A stretch of DNA of 64,000 bases, from positions 115,665 through 179,664 of the forward strand of contig CANJCO010000002.1 in assembly GCA_947473045.1 (NCBI GenBank), in the 5' to 3' direction. Source of the stretch: Myxococcales bacterium (GTDB lineage: Bacteria; Myxococcota_A; Polyangia; Polyangiales; Polyangiaceae). Numbering within the stretch: position 1 is the stretch's first letter; every line of letters begins with the position of its first letter. Both the position numbers and the translations under genes were made by a program. The notes beneath the pieces were generated by a model, which was given only the letters and a program-made list of their open reading frames with translations, searched no databases and was not told the origin of the DNA. Shown piece after piece: positions 45,659-53,627 of this stretch.

Positions 45659-46384
45659 ATGCATGACTCGCTCGTCCTCGCGCCCACCGCTGATCCCCGC
45701 ATTTTTCTGACCGCCGACGGTCGGCGACTCTCCCCGCCCGCAGACTGGGTGCGACTTGCCCCGGGGGACGCCGCGCTTACGCGCAGGGTCAAGCTGGCGG
45801 GCCCGTCGTGGGCTGTCATCGAGAAGAAAGGGCGTAAGGCTTTCTCGAAGGGTCTGTGGGCGCCCGCGGCGAACGTGCAGGCGGTCCGCGCGGCGCTCGA
45901 CGCGGAGCGATCGACCGAGTCGTATGCGAAAAAGCGGGTCAGCGACGTCGCGCGCCGGGAGCGCGTTCAGGCTGACTACGTGGTGACCTTCGCGCAGGAA
46001 GTGCTCGCGTTCCTGCGGTTCGCTCCCATCTTCGCGGGCGAGGCCCGCACGCTCGCTGAGCGCGTGTCGGCGCATGCCACGCCGGTCGGCAGCGGCACGG
46101 TAGCCCGCACCAAGCGCATTTCGGTCGCCGAGCGCGCCGAAGCGGCCGTGATCGCGTGGATGCGACATCAGACGACAGCCTATGACAATCTCGCGATCCC
46201 GCGCATCAAGGGCAAACGCCGTGAGGTTCGCCGCGAGCTCGCATCCATCTCGCGGGCGGTCCTGGATCTGCATCGGCGTGACGCGGCCCACGGGGCGCGA
46301 GGCTGTCCGCTGTGCACTGCGCTCGCGAGCGCGCCGCGCGCCGGCACGTTGTCGGACGCTGAACTCGACGATCTGCTGCTCTGA
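45659..46384 (+). CDS. DUF2293-domain protein
   Basis: A 241-residue protein. The C-terminal half holds DUF2293, recognised by AVIAWMRHQTTAYDNL and IPRIKGKRREVRREL. In some members it resembles a nucleic-acid-binding helical domain. The N-terminal 100 residues are a separate alpha/beta part (WVRLAPGDAALTRRVK, AKKRVSDVARRERVQ). A CPLC motif follows the domain near residue 224. The protein is basic, so RNA or DNA binding is reasonable but not shown. ATG at 45659 has a weak purine stretch upstream. Confidence 0.82.
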   Translation: MHDSLVLAPTADPRIFLTADGRRLSPPADWVRLAPGDAALTRRVKLAGPSWAVIEKKGRKAFSKGLWAPAANVQAVRAALDAERSTESYAKKRVSDVARRERVQADYVVTFAQEVLAFLRFAPIFAGEARTLAERVSAHATPVGSGTVARTKRISVAERAEAAVIAWMRHQTTAYDNLAIPRIKGKRREVRRELASISRAVLDLHRRDAAHGARGCPLCTALASAPRAGTLSDAELDDLLL

Positions 46385-46457
46385 CCGCGCCTGCCCGCCT
46401 GCGGGCGTGCGGCCCGCATGACGCGATCGCCCGCGAAACGAGAAATTTTTGCCGCTG

Positions 46458-46486
46458 GCGCGACAAAGCCGCGCCCGCCCTATAAT
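46458..46486 (+). promoter_or_regulatory. Probable promoter of the EXORDIUM-like gene
   Basis: A perfect -10 hexamer TATAAT (46481-46486), rare in this GC-rich sequence, lies 59 bp before the ATG. The -35 region (about 46458-46463, GCGCGA at 17-bp spacing) is poor, so an activator or an extended -10 may contribute. Confidence 0.5.
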
Positions 46487-46545
46487 CTGATGAGATGGTC
46501 GTCCGTTCTTTCCTGGTTCGAGGCTTTGGCGGCCGCGGTGAATCC

Positions 46546-47547
46546 ATGAACAAGGTCGGAGTTATTGCGGGAGTCCTCGCGGGCGCCCTGCTGAGCGCAT
46601 GCACGATCAACCTTGATTTCGGGACGAACGTCATTGTTCCCGCGTTGCCCGACGGCGGCAGCCTCGACGCAGCGATGGTGACCGACGGGGCCGGCACGCG
46701 GCCCGACAGCGGCGGCGGCGCGCATGATGGCGGCTCCGACGCAAGCGGGCCGACCGACGCGATGGCCCCTCCGGGCGACGGGGCGGCGGCAGCAGGGCCG
46801 GTCGAAAACGGGATTGCCTACCACGGCGGCAAGCTCATGACCGGCGCCACCAAAATTTACCTGATCTGGTATGGCGACTGGAGCAAGAGCCTCGCGCAGG
46901 GAATCGTGGTCGACTGGGCGAGCAGCATTGGCGCGACGCCTTGGTATGCCATCAACACGACGTACTCCGATATGCAGGGGACGCCGGTGAAAGCGGCCGT
47001 ATCGTTCGGCGGGCAGGCGTACGACACCGGCTACTCGCGCGGAAAATCGCTCGGAGACGCCGACGTCGCGCTGCTCGTCGAAGGCGCCATTTCGGGGCAC
47101 AAGCTGCCGAAAGATCCCGACGGCGTCTATTTCGTGCTCACGGCAGCCGACGTCGACGAGTCATCCGGCTTTTGCTCGGCCTATTGCGGATATCACTGGT
47201 ATTCGACTGTCTCAGGCACCCGCATCAAATATGCCTTTGTTGGTAATCCGGCTCGCTGCCCGAAAGTCTGCGAGCCGCAGTCGGTCAGCCCCAACTTCGA
47301 CCCCGCCGCCGACTCAATGGCGTCGATCATGTCGCACGAGCTCGCCGAAGCGGTGACCGATCCCGAGGGCACCGGCTGGTACGAGGGCACGGACCAGGAA
47401 AACGGCGACAAATGTGCCTCGACGTGGGGCGCGACGCAGAGCACGAGCAAGGGCGCGCTCTACAACATGTCGTTCGGCGGCCGAAGCTGGTTCATTCAGC
47501 AAAATTGGGTCAACCGCAATGGTGGTTACTGCGCGCTGAGTCTGTAG
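46546..47547 (+). CDS. EXORDIUM/phosphate-induced-protein-like lipoprotein
   Basis: A 333-residue lipoprotein. The signal ends with LLSAC (about residue 19), then a Gly/Asp/Ser-rich tether to residue about 100. The mature domain fits the phosphate-induced protein 1 (EXORDIUM) family: YHGGKLMTGATKIYLIWYGDW, VSFGGQAYDTGYSRGKSL, VYFVLTAADVDE, and the conserved IMSHELAEAVTDPEG, ending with a Cys-containing strand. The family was first described in plants and is scattered in bacteria; its role is unclear. ATG at 46546, not the frame's earlier Met, puts the signal peptide first. Confidence 0.85.
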   Translation: MNKVGVIAGVLAGALLSACTINLDFGTNVIVPALPDGGSLDAAMVTDGAGTRPDSGGGAHDGGSDASGPTDAMAPPGDGAAAAGPVENGIAYHGGKLMTGATKIYLIWYGDWSKSLAQGIVVDWASSIGATPWYAINTTYSDMQGTPVKAAVSFGGQAYDTGYSRGKSLGDADVALLVEGAISGHKLPKDPDGVYFVLTAADVDESSGFCSAYCGYHWYSTVSGTRIKYAFVGNPARCPKVCEPQSVSPNFDPAADSMASIMSHELAEAVTDPEGTGWYEGTDQENGDKCASTWGATQSTSKGALYNMSFGGRSWFIQQNWVNRNGGYCALSL

Positions 47548-47620
47548 CTTCCAAAGCTCCCGCGACGCGCAGACGGCGCGCGTCGGGTCGCGGGCACGCA
47601 GCGTGCGTTGGGACGCCACC

Positions 47621-48157
47621 ATGGACCTCCACGTCACGCTCCGGGACATGCCCCACTCCGACTTTATCGCCGACTACGCCACGAGGCGCGCAAGCAAGCT
47701 CGGCGAGTTGTTCGCGCGAATGACGAGCTGCCGCGTCGTCGTGGAGGCGCCGCACAGGCACCGGCGGCACGGCAACGCGTTTCGGGTCCGGGTGCAGATG
47801 GCGGTGCCTGGCCATGAGCTGGTCACGCAGCGGGCGCCCGACGATCAGCACCACCGCGACGCCTTCGCGGCGATCGACGACGCGTTCGACGACGCTGCGC
47901 GCGTCCTGCGCGACTACGCTGGCCGTGCGCGAGGTGACGTGAAGCATCACGAGCGGCCGAGCGAGGGCATCGTGACGCGGCTGTTTCTGCTGCGGGGGTA
48001 CGGCTTTCTTGAGACGCCCGAGGGCGACGAGGTCTACTTCCACAGTCACAGCGTGCTGGCGCCCGGGTTCGACCGCCTCAGGCGCGGCGCGCGGGTGCGC
48101 TTCGTCGAAGAGGCCGGAGAAAAGGGGCCTCAGGCCAGCACGGTCGTCATGCTGTAA
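47621..48157 (+). CDS. HPF/RaiA-like ribosome-associated protein fused to a cold-shock domain
   Basis: A 178-residue protein. Residues 1 to about 100 follow the short HPF/RaiA beta-alpha fold (LHVTLRDMPHSDFIADYATRRASKLGEL, CRVVVEAPHRHR, DAFAAIDDAFDDAARVLRDY), which binds the 30S subunit in dormant ribosomes. Residues about 115-178 are a cold-shock-like OB fold (EGIVTRLFLLRGYGFLETPEGDEVYFHSHSVL). Related bacterial fusions are known. It probably acts in ribosome hibernation or RNA binding under stress. The ATG at 47621 is preferred over an earlier GTG. Confidence 0.87.
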   Translation: MDLHVTLRDMPHSDFIADYATRRASKLGELFARMTSCRVVVEAPHRHRRHGNAFRVRVQMAVPGHELVTQRAPDDQHHRDAFAAIDDAFDDAARVLRDYAGRARGDVKHHERPSEGIVTRLFLLRGYGFLETPEGDEVYFHSHSVLAPGFDRLRRGARVRFVEEAGEKGPQASTVVML

Positions 48158-48176
48158 ACTGGGAGGTTCGGCGGCC

Positions 48177-49163
48177 TCACCCCTGCAGCGACGCGGCCGC
48201 GAACGCGGCGCTCCCTGTGAGCCCGTGGTCGGTGCCCTTCACAAGCGCGACGGGCATCGTCTCGAGCAGCCTGCTCAGGCGGCCTTTGGCGCGCATCGCG
48301 TCGGTAAACGCTCCGCCCTCAAGCTGCGGCGCGAGGTGCCCGGCGATGTTGCCGGCGATGTAGACGCCGGCCGTGGAGAACGTCTTGAGCGCGAGGTTGC
48401 CGGTTTCCGCGCCGTAGAGGCTCACGAACAGGTCGATGGTGAGCTTGGCGGCGCCGCGCTTCGATTGGGTGCCGATGCGCGAAATCATCGCGTTGCGATC
48501 CGGCGCCGCTGCGATCGCGCTCGCGCCCGCTTTGGTTTCAGCGGCTCCGCGGGCGATGAAGAAATCATAAATGAGGCCAATCGCAGGGCCCGAGACGCAG
48601 CGCTCGTAGCTGACGCGACCTCCCAATTTCTTGCGGGCGAAGGCGAGGAGGTCACACTCGAGATCGGTGCGCGGCGCGAAGTCTGCGTGGCTGCCTTCGG
48701 TCGCGAGTGGCACGTGGCGATGGCCGTCCCACACGAGCGCGGCCTCGCCGAGCCCGGTTCCGGCCGCGATGATCGCGAGGTTGCCGCCAGTGCGCTTCGG
48801 TCGCCCGTTGCCCCCGATCGGCACGATTTGCGACGCGGGCGCGCGCACTGCGCCGAGCCCGATCGCGACGAGGTCGTTGATGAGACCCACGTGCGGCAAT
48901 CGAAGCTGCCTGGCGAGCCGCCTGGAGTCGACCACCCACGGCAGGTTCGTGGCCACGCAGCGTCCGAGCAAGACGGGTCCCGCGATGCCGAAGCACGCGG
49001 CGTCGACGTGCGCCTGCTGTTCGCTCAAGTAGCGGGCCACGATCGGCTCGAGGCCTGCGAACGTGCGGCTCTCGAACGTGGCGGAGTGAACGCGTTTTTT
49101 TGCGTCGTTCGAAAACAGGGCGAGGCGCGCGTTGGTGCCCCCAATATCGCCGGCTAAAATCAT
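48177..49163 (-). CDS. glk: Glucokinase
   Basis: A 328-residue ROK-unrelated glucokinase of the bacterial Glk group, which phosphorylates glucose with ATP. Conserved segments: AGDIGGTNARLALF (ATP phosphate loop, residues 4-17), FGIAGPV, NLPWVVD, INDLVAIGLG with the catalytic Asp, and AAGTGLGEAAL with TEGSHADFAP, followed by GLIYDFF. The Met of MILAGD (49161-49163) is chosen because the domain starts immediately; a start 18 nt upstream is possible. It is the last gene of the seven-gene minus-strand run. Confidence 0.95.
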   Translation of the reverse strand: MILAGDIGGTNARLALFSNDAKKRVHSATFESRTFAGLEPIVARYLSEQQAHVDAACFGIAGPVLLGRCVATNLPWVVDSRRLARQLRLPHVGLINDLVAIGLGAVRAPASQIVPIGGNGRPKRTGGNLAIIAAGTGLGEAALVWDGHRHVPLATEGSHADFAPRTDLECDLLAFARKKLGGRVSYERCVSGPAIGLIYDFFIARGAAETKAGASAIAAAPDRNAMISRIGTQSKRGAAKLTIDLFVSLYGAETGNLALKTFSTAGVYIAGNIAGHLAPQLEGGAFTDAMRAKGRLSRLLETMPVALVKGTDHGLTGSAAFAAASLQG

Positions 49164-49200
49164 CGCACCCGACGGTAACACACCGTCCGGGAGGCAGGGC

Positions 49201-49902
49201 TCAAGCGCCGCGCGCGACCTTCTCGAGCACCACTACGCGGCCCGTAGGCGTCGAGAGGGTTTGGCAGTGGATGACGTGGCTCGCCCGCAGCGCCGCCTCG
49301 GCCTCGACGAGCTCTTCGTCGGCGCGCTGTCCCTTGATGAAGAGCAGGCGGCCCCCGTCGCGGAGCAGCGGCGCCGTGAGCGGCACGAGCAGCGACAGCT
49401 TCGACACGGCGCGGGCGGTGACGGCGTCGAAGGTGCCCCGCATGCGACTCTCTCCGATGTATTCGGCGCGCTCGGGCAGCACGGTGACGTTTCGCAAATC
49501 GAGGGCGCGCGCCATGTCTTGAAGAAACCCGGCTTTTTTGCGCGTGGACTCAATCAGCGAAAATGGGAGATCGGGGAAGGCGATCGCGAGGGGGATTCCC
49601 GGAACGCCTCCGCCCGAGCCCACGTCGGCGACGCGGGCGCCCTTCGGGAGCTCTGCGAGCATCGGGACGAGCGAAAGCGCGTCTTCGGCGTGCCGGGTCC
49701 ACGCTTCGGCCGGATCGACGATGGCCGTGAGATTCATGCGCTCGTTCATCGCGAGCAGGCGCGCGAGGTAGTCGCCGACGAGCCCGAGCTGGGCTTCGGT
49801 GAGGTTGACGCCGGCGGCCACGAGGCGCTCCGCGACGCCTTCGGGGTGCACGAGCCTCGGGGCGCTCGGGAGGCCAAGTCTGGCTCTGGGTTTTGCGGTC
49901 AT
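49201..49902 (-). CDS. rsmG: 16S rRNA (guanine527-N7)-methyltransferase
   Basis: RsmG modifies G527 of 16S rRNA, the site linked to streptomycin sensitivity. The 233-residue protein has the SAM motif VADVGSGGGVPGIPLAI near residue 90, NLTAIVDP before it, and ESTRKKAGFLQD and VTARAVSKL after it, with a conserved FIKGQ near the end. ATG at 49900-49902. The upstream lipoprotein gene ends 8 bp before it and glk begins 37 bp after it; glidA (gidA) is not adjacent. Confidence 0.95.
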   Translation of the reverse strand: MTAKPRARLGLPSAPRLVHPEGVAERLVAAGVNLTEAQLGLVGDYLARLLAMNERMNLTAIVDPAEAWTRHAEDALSLVPMLAELPKGARVADVGSGGGVPGIPLAIAFPDLPFSLIESTRKKAGFLQDMARALDLRNVTVLPERAEYIGESRMRGTFDAVTARAVSKLSLLVPLTAPLLRDGGRLLFIKGQRADEELVEAEAALRASHVIHCQTLSTPTGRVVVLEKVARGA

Positions 49903-49910
49903 GGGTCGCT

Positions 49911-51263
49911 CTATTTCCAGGCCAGATCGACGAAGTGGCCGGTGGTGTCGCTGGCCGCGAGCCCCACGCGTGGCGCGCTCACCTGAGGGAACGAAAATGC
50001 CTTGCCGTTGAAGGTGACGGTCGCGCCGCCGCCGGAGAGGTCGACCGCGATCGCTTCGCGCGCGGCTGCGGGCGCGGGCGCAGCGCCTACGTTGCCCCAG
50101 ATCGCTGAACCGTTCGCGGTGAACGTTTTGACCACGCCGTCGCTGCTGTGCACCACGCCCGTGTAGTGCTTCGCATCCGTGAAGGATACAATTGTTCCGA
50201 CCGTCCACGTGCCCGAGGCGGGGACGATGAACGTTGATTCGAGGTGCGTTGCCGCGCCCTTCACCAGCGCGAGGCTGAAATAAACGGGCGTCGCCACGTC
50301 GACCGCCGCGGGGCCGACGTGCACCCACTCGGTGAAGACCGGCTTCATGGGCTCCTGCGCTCCGGCCAGCCAGGCCGCGAGCGGAGCCGTGATCGTGTCA
50401 GGGGCCGCGACGAGCTGCGAAAACGCGGCCGTGTTGTTGGTGTCGAACGCATCGCGAAATGCCTTGAAGGCTGCGTGATTGGCGCCGGTGTCGAGGTAGC
50501 GGAACATGGCCCACGCGTCGGCCCGCGAGCCTGCCGCCTTGCCGCTGACGATGGCGCCCACATCGACGCCGGGCTCTGCCAGGGCTCCAGCGGGGAGATC
50601 CTCCCAACTCAGCACTGACATCACACCGACGGTGGCGCAGCGCCCATCCCAGTCGTGCCGCGAGAGGTACTCGGCGTGACCCTCCGCGTACCAAAACGGA
50701 ACAGGCTGCGGCGCGAGGCGCGTGAGCCCGTGAATTTGATGCGTGGCCTCGTGCAGGAGCAGCACGTGGGAGTAATAGGGATTTCCCTGTTTGTAGAGAT
50801 AGGCCGTCCTGGTGTCGGGGCTGTAATAACCGCCAGCGTCCGCGGGCGCGCTCACGGCGTCGGCGGCCAGCCCTGCGAGGAAGCTCGGGGCGTCGCGGAA
50901 GTATTTGACCTTCATTCGGGCGGCGGGAAGCGGGCGCTCGAACCAACCCGCGATCGCGGCGCCTCCTGCTTCGAGCAGGCGGCCCAGCTCAGTGGCTTCG
51001 TCGGGCGTCGTCTCCGCGTAGAGCTCGTAGTGGGTCGTGGTCGCCACAACCCCGGCGCCCGAGGGCGTGATCGCAGGGGTCTCGTTCGTGCAGAAGCCGC
51101 GGAAACCCGCGTCGGACGCGCCGCCATCCGAGCCGGGCGCGATCGGGCTGTCGCTCCCGCTGTCGGACGCCGGCCCCGCGCCGCCGTCGGCCGTGACACC
51201 GTCGCTGCCAGAGCAGCCGACGGCGAGCAGAGGAGCGATGAGCAGCGTGACGGCAAGGCGCAT
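49911..51263 (-). CDS. Lipoprotein with HExxH metallopeptidase motif
   Basis: A 450-residue exported protein. The signal ends in AVGC (about residue 17), followed by a Ser/Gly/Asp-rich tether to residue about 55. The zinc-peptidase helix HEATHQIHG sits in the middle (about residues 170-178), with a possible third ligand in YAEGHAEYLS about 20 residues later, the gluzincin pattern. The C-terminal 150 residues are beta-rich (DVATPVYFSLALVKGAA, GTIVSFTDAKHYTG, VTFNGKAFSFPQV) and may be a carbohydrate- or protein-binding sandwich. It probably acts on peptides or cell-wall material outside the cell. Confidence 0.87.
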   Translation of the reverse strand: MRLAVTLLIAPLLAVGCSGSDGVTADGGAGPASDSGSDSPIAPGSDGGASDAGFRGFCTNETPAITPSGAGVVATTTHYELYAETTPDEATELGRLLEAGGAAIAGWFERPLPAARMKVKYFRDAPSFLAGLAADAVSAPADAGGYYSPDTRTAYLYKQGNPYYSHVLLLHEATHQIHGLTRLAPQPVPFWYAEGHAEYLSRHDWDGRCATVGVMSVLSWEDLPAGALAEPGVDVGAIVSGKAAGSRADAWAMFRYLDTGANHAAFKAFRDAFDTNNTAAFSQLVAAPDTITAPLAAWLAGAQEPMKPVFTEWVHVGPAAVDVATPVYFSLALVKGAATHLESTFIVPASGTWTVGTIVSFTDAKHYTGVVHSSDGVVKTFTANGSAIWGNVGAAPAPAAAREAIAVDLSGGGATVTFNGKAFSFPQVSAPRVGLAASDTTGHFVDLAWK

Positions 51264-51313
51264 GGAGGCACGATACCAGTGTGCGCGGCCGGAGGAACGC
51301 TCAAACGCGCTGA

Positions 51314-52330
51314 TTACAAGCGGATCCCCGCGAGCTCGTCCTTGGATTCGCGCGTCGTCAGAGCTTTCAGCGAATCGATGAGTGGGCGGCCTTCGTGCAG
51401 CACGTAGTAGACCTGCTCGATGATCGGGGCGTCGACGCCGAGCTTCTGCGCCAGCGCCCAGGCAGCGCGCGCGGTCGTATAGCCCTCAGCGACCGTGCGC
51501 CGTGAGGCCACATAGGCCGCGGGATCGGCGCCTCGCGCGATTTCGACGCCGAGCTGCCGGTTGCGCGACAGCTCGCCGGTGCACGTCAGCACCAGATCGC
51601 CCATGCCCGCGAGGCCGAGGAAGGTCAGCGGATCGGCGCCGAGGGCGACCCCGAAGCGCGTCATCTCCGCCAGCGCCCGCGTGATGATTCCGGCGCGGGC
51701 GTTGAGCCCGAGATCGAGCGCGTCGACCGCTCCGGCCGCGATGGCCATCACGTTCTTGAGCGCGCCGCCGATCTCGACTCCCACCGGATCGGAGCTGACG
51801 TAGACGCGAAAAAATGGCGAGTGCAAGAGCTCCTGCACGCGCGCCGCCGCCTGCGGAGCCCTCGACGCCGCGACCACGTTGCAGGGCTTGCCGAGGGCCA
51901 CTTCTTTCGCAAACGTCGGCCCCGAAAGGAACGCGAGCCGGTCGTCCGCGAGCTCTGGCGCCGCCTCGGCCATGACCTCGCTCATCAACTTCAGCGATTC
52001 CTCTTCGATGCCCTTCGACGCGACGACCACGAGCGCGCCCGGGGCGATCGCGCCGGCGATCGAGGCCGCCACGTCGCGGAGGAATTTCGACGGGGGGACC
52101 AGTACGACCAGCGCGGCGCCGGCCACGGCCGCGGTGCGATCGCCCGTGGCGTCGATCGACTGCGGTAGCGGTATTCCAGGCAGAAATGGCTCGTTTACGT
52201 GCGACTCGCGGACCGATCGAATCACCTCGGCCTCGCGCGCCCAGAGCGTCACCGCGTGCCCCTTGCGAGCTGCTTGCAGTCCGATCGCCGTGCCCCATGC
52301 GCCTGCGCCGATAACCGCGACCTTCGCCAT
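51314..52330 (-). CDS. gpsA: NAD(P)-dependent glycerol-3-phosphate dehydrogenase
   Basis: GpsA makes sn-glycerol-3-phosphate for phospholipid synthesis. The 338-residue protein has the NAD-binding GAGAWGTAIG (8-17), ASKGIEEE, LSGPTFAKEVALG, KNVMAIAAGAVDALDLG with the catalytic Lys, and the C-terminal GLAGMGDLVLTCTGELSRNRQLG. ATG at 52328-52330; the longer frame upstream overlaps the Cys-rich gene region and has no family similarity. It lies 46 bp after the second Cys-rich gene and 50 bp before the zinc-peptidase gene. Confidence 0.96.
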   Translation of the reverse strand: MAKVAVIGAGAWGTAIGLQAARKGHAVTLWAREAEVIRSVRESHVNEPFLPGIPLPQSIDATGDRTAAVAGAALVVLVPPSKFLRDVAASIAGAIAPGALVVVASKGIEEESLKLMSEVMAEAAPELADDRLAFLSGPTFAKEVALGKPCNVVAASRAPQAAARVQELLHSPFFRVYVSSDPVGVEIGGALKNVMAIAAGAVDALDLGLNARAGIITRALAEMTRFGVALGADPLTFLGLAGMGDLVLTCTGELSRNRQLGVEIARGADPAAYVASRRTVAEGYTTARAAWALAQKLGVDAPIIEQVYYVLHEGRPLIDSLKALTTRESKDELAGIRL

Positions 52331-52376
52331 GGCGGTCAGCTTACCAGAGCCGAGCCGCGGCCCGCTGCGCCGCCGA

Positions 52377-52988
52377 CTACTTCGTGCACGTCGTCCCGGC
52401 GCACGACCATCGGAGCTGGCCGACGTCGTACACGCACGCGCGCGCCGGAAAGCCGCCGCTCGCCCCGCAGTCGGCGTCGTCGCGGCATGCGTCGGTGCGC
52501 GTGTGACAAAAGTAGCCGAACTGTCCGGGCGTGATGCCGGTGCGGCAGTTCGGCGCGATCCCGAGACCGGAGGGGGAGCAGTAGTCATCTCCGCAGTCGG
52601 CGTCGGTGACGCAGCCTCCCCGGGCGCAGATGTTGGCGCCGCCGCTGTTGGGATCGCGGCAGTAACAAACGCTCGCGCTCCCGCACCCGGCGTCGCGCGC
52701 GCACGCGTCATAGGTGCACGCGGGAGAGGCGGGCAGCTGGAAGGTGCATCGCCCGCTCGCTCCTTGCGTGCAGTCTGCATCTTTCTCGCAGGCGGCGCCG
52801 GGGAAGCCTGCCTGCCCGTTTCCAGGCGGCCGGTTTGAGTCGCAGTCGGCAGCGCTCGCGCGGTGAAGGGCCGGCACGCGCGGCGGGGTCGCGGCGGCGT
52901 CGGGCGCGCCTGGCGCGGCGCTGCACGCGAAGGCGGTGACGCACAGGGCAGTCAAGCGCCGCTCGGCGCGCGCGGGCAAGCGTCTCAT
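52377..52988 (-). CDS. Cys-rich lipoprotein, tandem paralogue 2
   Basis: A 203-residue exported protein with an N-terminal hydrophobic segment ending at FACSA (probable lipobox, Cys22). The mature part has regular DxDC-type cysteine spacing (CEKDADCTQG, CARDAGCGSASVCYC, CVTDADCGDDYCSPSGL, CRTGITPGQFGYFC, CRDDADCG), so six or more disulfides are likely. It is about half identical to the gene immediately upstream in the run and arose by duplication. No catalytic motif. Confidence 0.8.
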   Translation of the reverse strand: MRRLPARAERRLTALCVTAFACSAAPGAPDAAATPPRVPALHRASAADCDSNRPPGNGQAGFPGAACEKDADCTQGASGRCTFQLPASPACTYDACARDAGCGSASVCYCRDPNSGGANICARGGCVTDADCGDDYCSPSGLGIAPNCRTGITPGQFGYFCHTRTDACRDDADCGASGGFPARACVYDVGQLRWSCAGTTCTK

Positions 52989-52997
52989 CTCAGCGCG

Positions 52998-53627
52998 TTA
53001 TCCCGTGCATGCCGGCGCGACGCAGACCCAGTGCAACTTGTCGACGCTGAACACGCACGCGGCCTGGCTCGAGGGCCCGGCGGCGTGGCAGTCGGCGTCG
53101 TCGCGGCACTCGTCGGCGGCGGCGTGACAAAAATATCCGAACTGCGCTGGCGAGAGCCCGCTTCGGCAGCTGAGGTCGATCGGCAGGCCCGACGGTGAAC
53201 AGTAGTCTCCCGCGCAGTCGGAATCGGTGACGCAGTTGCCGTGGACGCACACGTTGGCGGCGTCGCTCAGCGCGTCGCGGCACAGGCACGCGCTCGCGCT
53301 GCCGCAGTCGGAGTCGCGCGCGCACGCGTCGTAGGTGCACTTGCTGGCGGGCGACAGAAACGAGCTGTTGCAGCGGCCGTTGGTGCCTTTCGTGCAGTCT
53401 GCATCTTTCGTGCAGTCGAACGAAGTGCCGCCCTGCATGACGACGCCGGCGGGCCGGGTCGGATCGCACGTCGCGCCTGCGGCCCGGTGCACCGCAGGCT
53501 CGCGCGCGGGCGGGGTGGCGGCCGCGTCGGGCGAGGTCGCGCTCTGCGAAGCGCTGCACGCGAGCGCGATCGGGACGAAGGCGACCGCGCAGCCGACGCG
53601 CGTCAACTCACGCCTCCGCGCCGGCAT
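52998..53627 (-). CDS. Cys-rich lipoprotein, tandem paralogue 1
   Basis: A 209-residue sister of the downstream protein with the same Cys pattern: CTKDADCTKG, CARDSDCGSASACLC, CVTDSDCAGDYCSPSGLP, SPAQFGYFC and CRDDADC. The leader ends at ALACSA (Cys24), a lipobox. The two are 9 bp apart. The ATG (53625-53627) lies 20 bp inside the end of the acyl-CoA ligase gene, so translation may be coupled to it. They may form a paired surface structure; function unknown. Confidence 0.8.
   Translation of the reverse strand: MPARRRELTRVGCAVAFVPIALACSASQSATSPDAAATPPAREPAVHRAAGATCDPTRPAGVVMQGGTSFDCTKDADCTKGTNGRCNSSFLSPASKCTYDACARDSDCGSASACLCRDALSDAANVCVHGNCVTDSDCAGDYCSPSGLPIDLSCRSGLSPAQFGYFCHAAADECRDDADCHAAGPSSQAACVFSVDKLHWVCVAPACTG

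Noticed and set aside
45190..45819. Overlapping open frames on both strands after repeat copy B
   Set aside because: They include repeat sequence and show no motif, ribosome site or conserved start.
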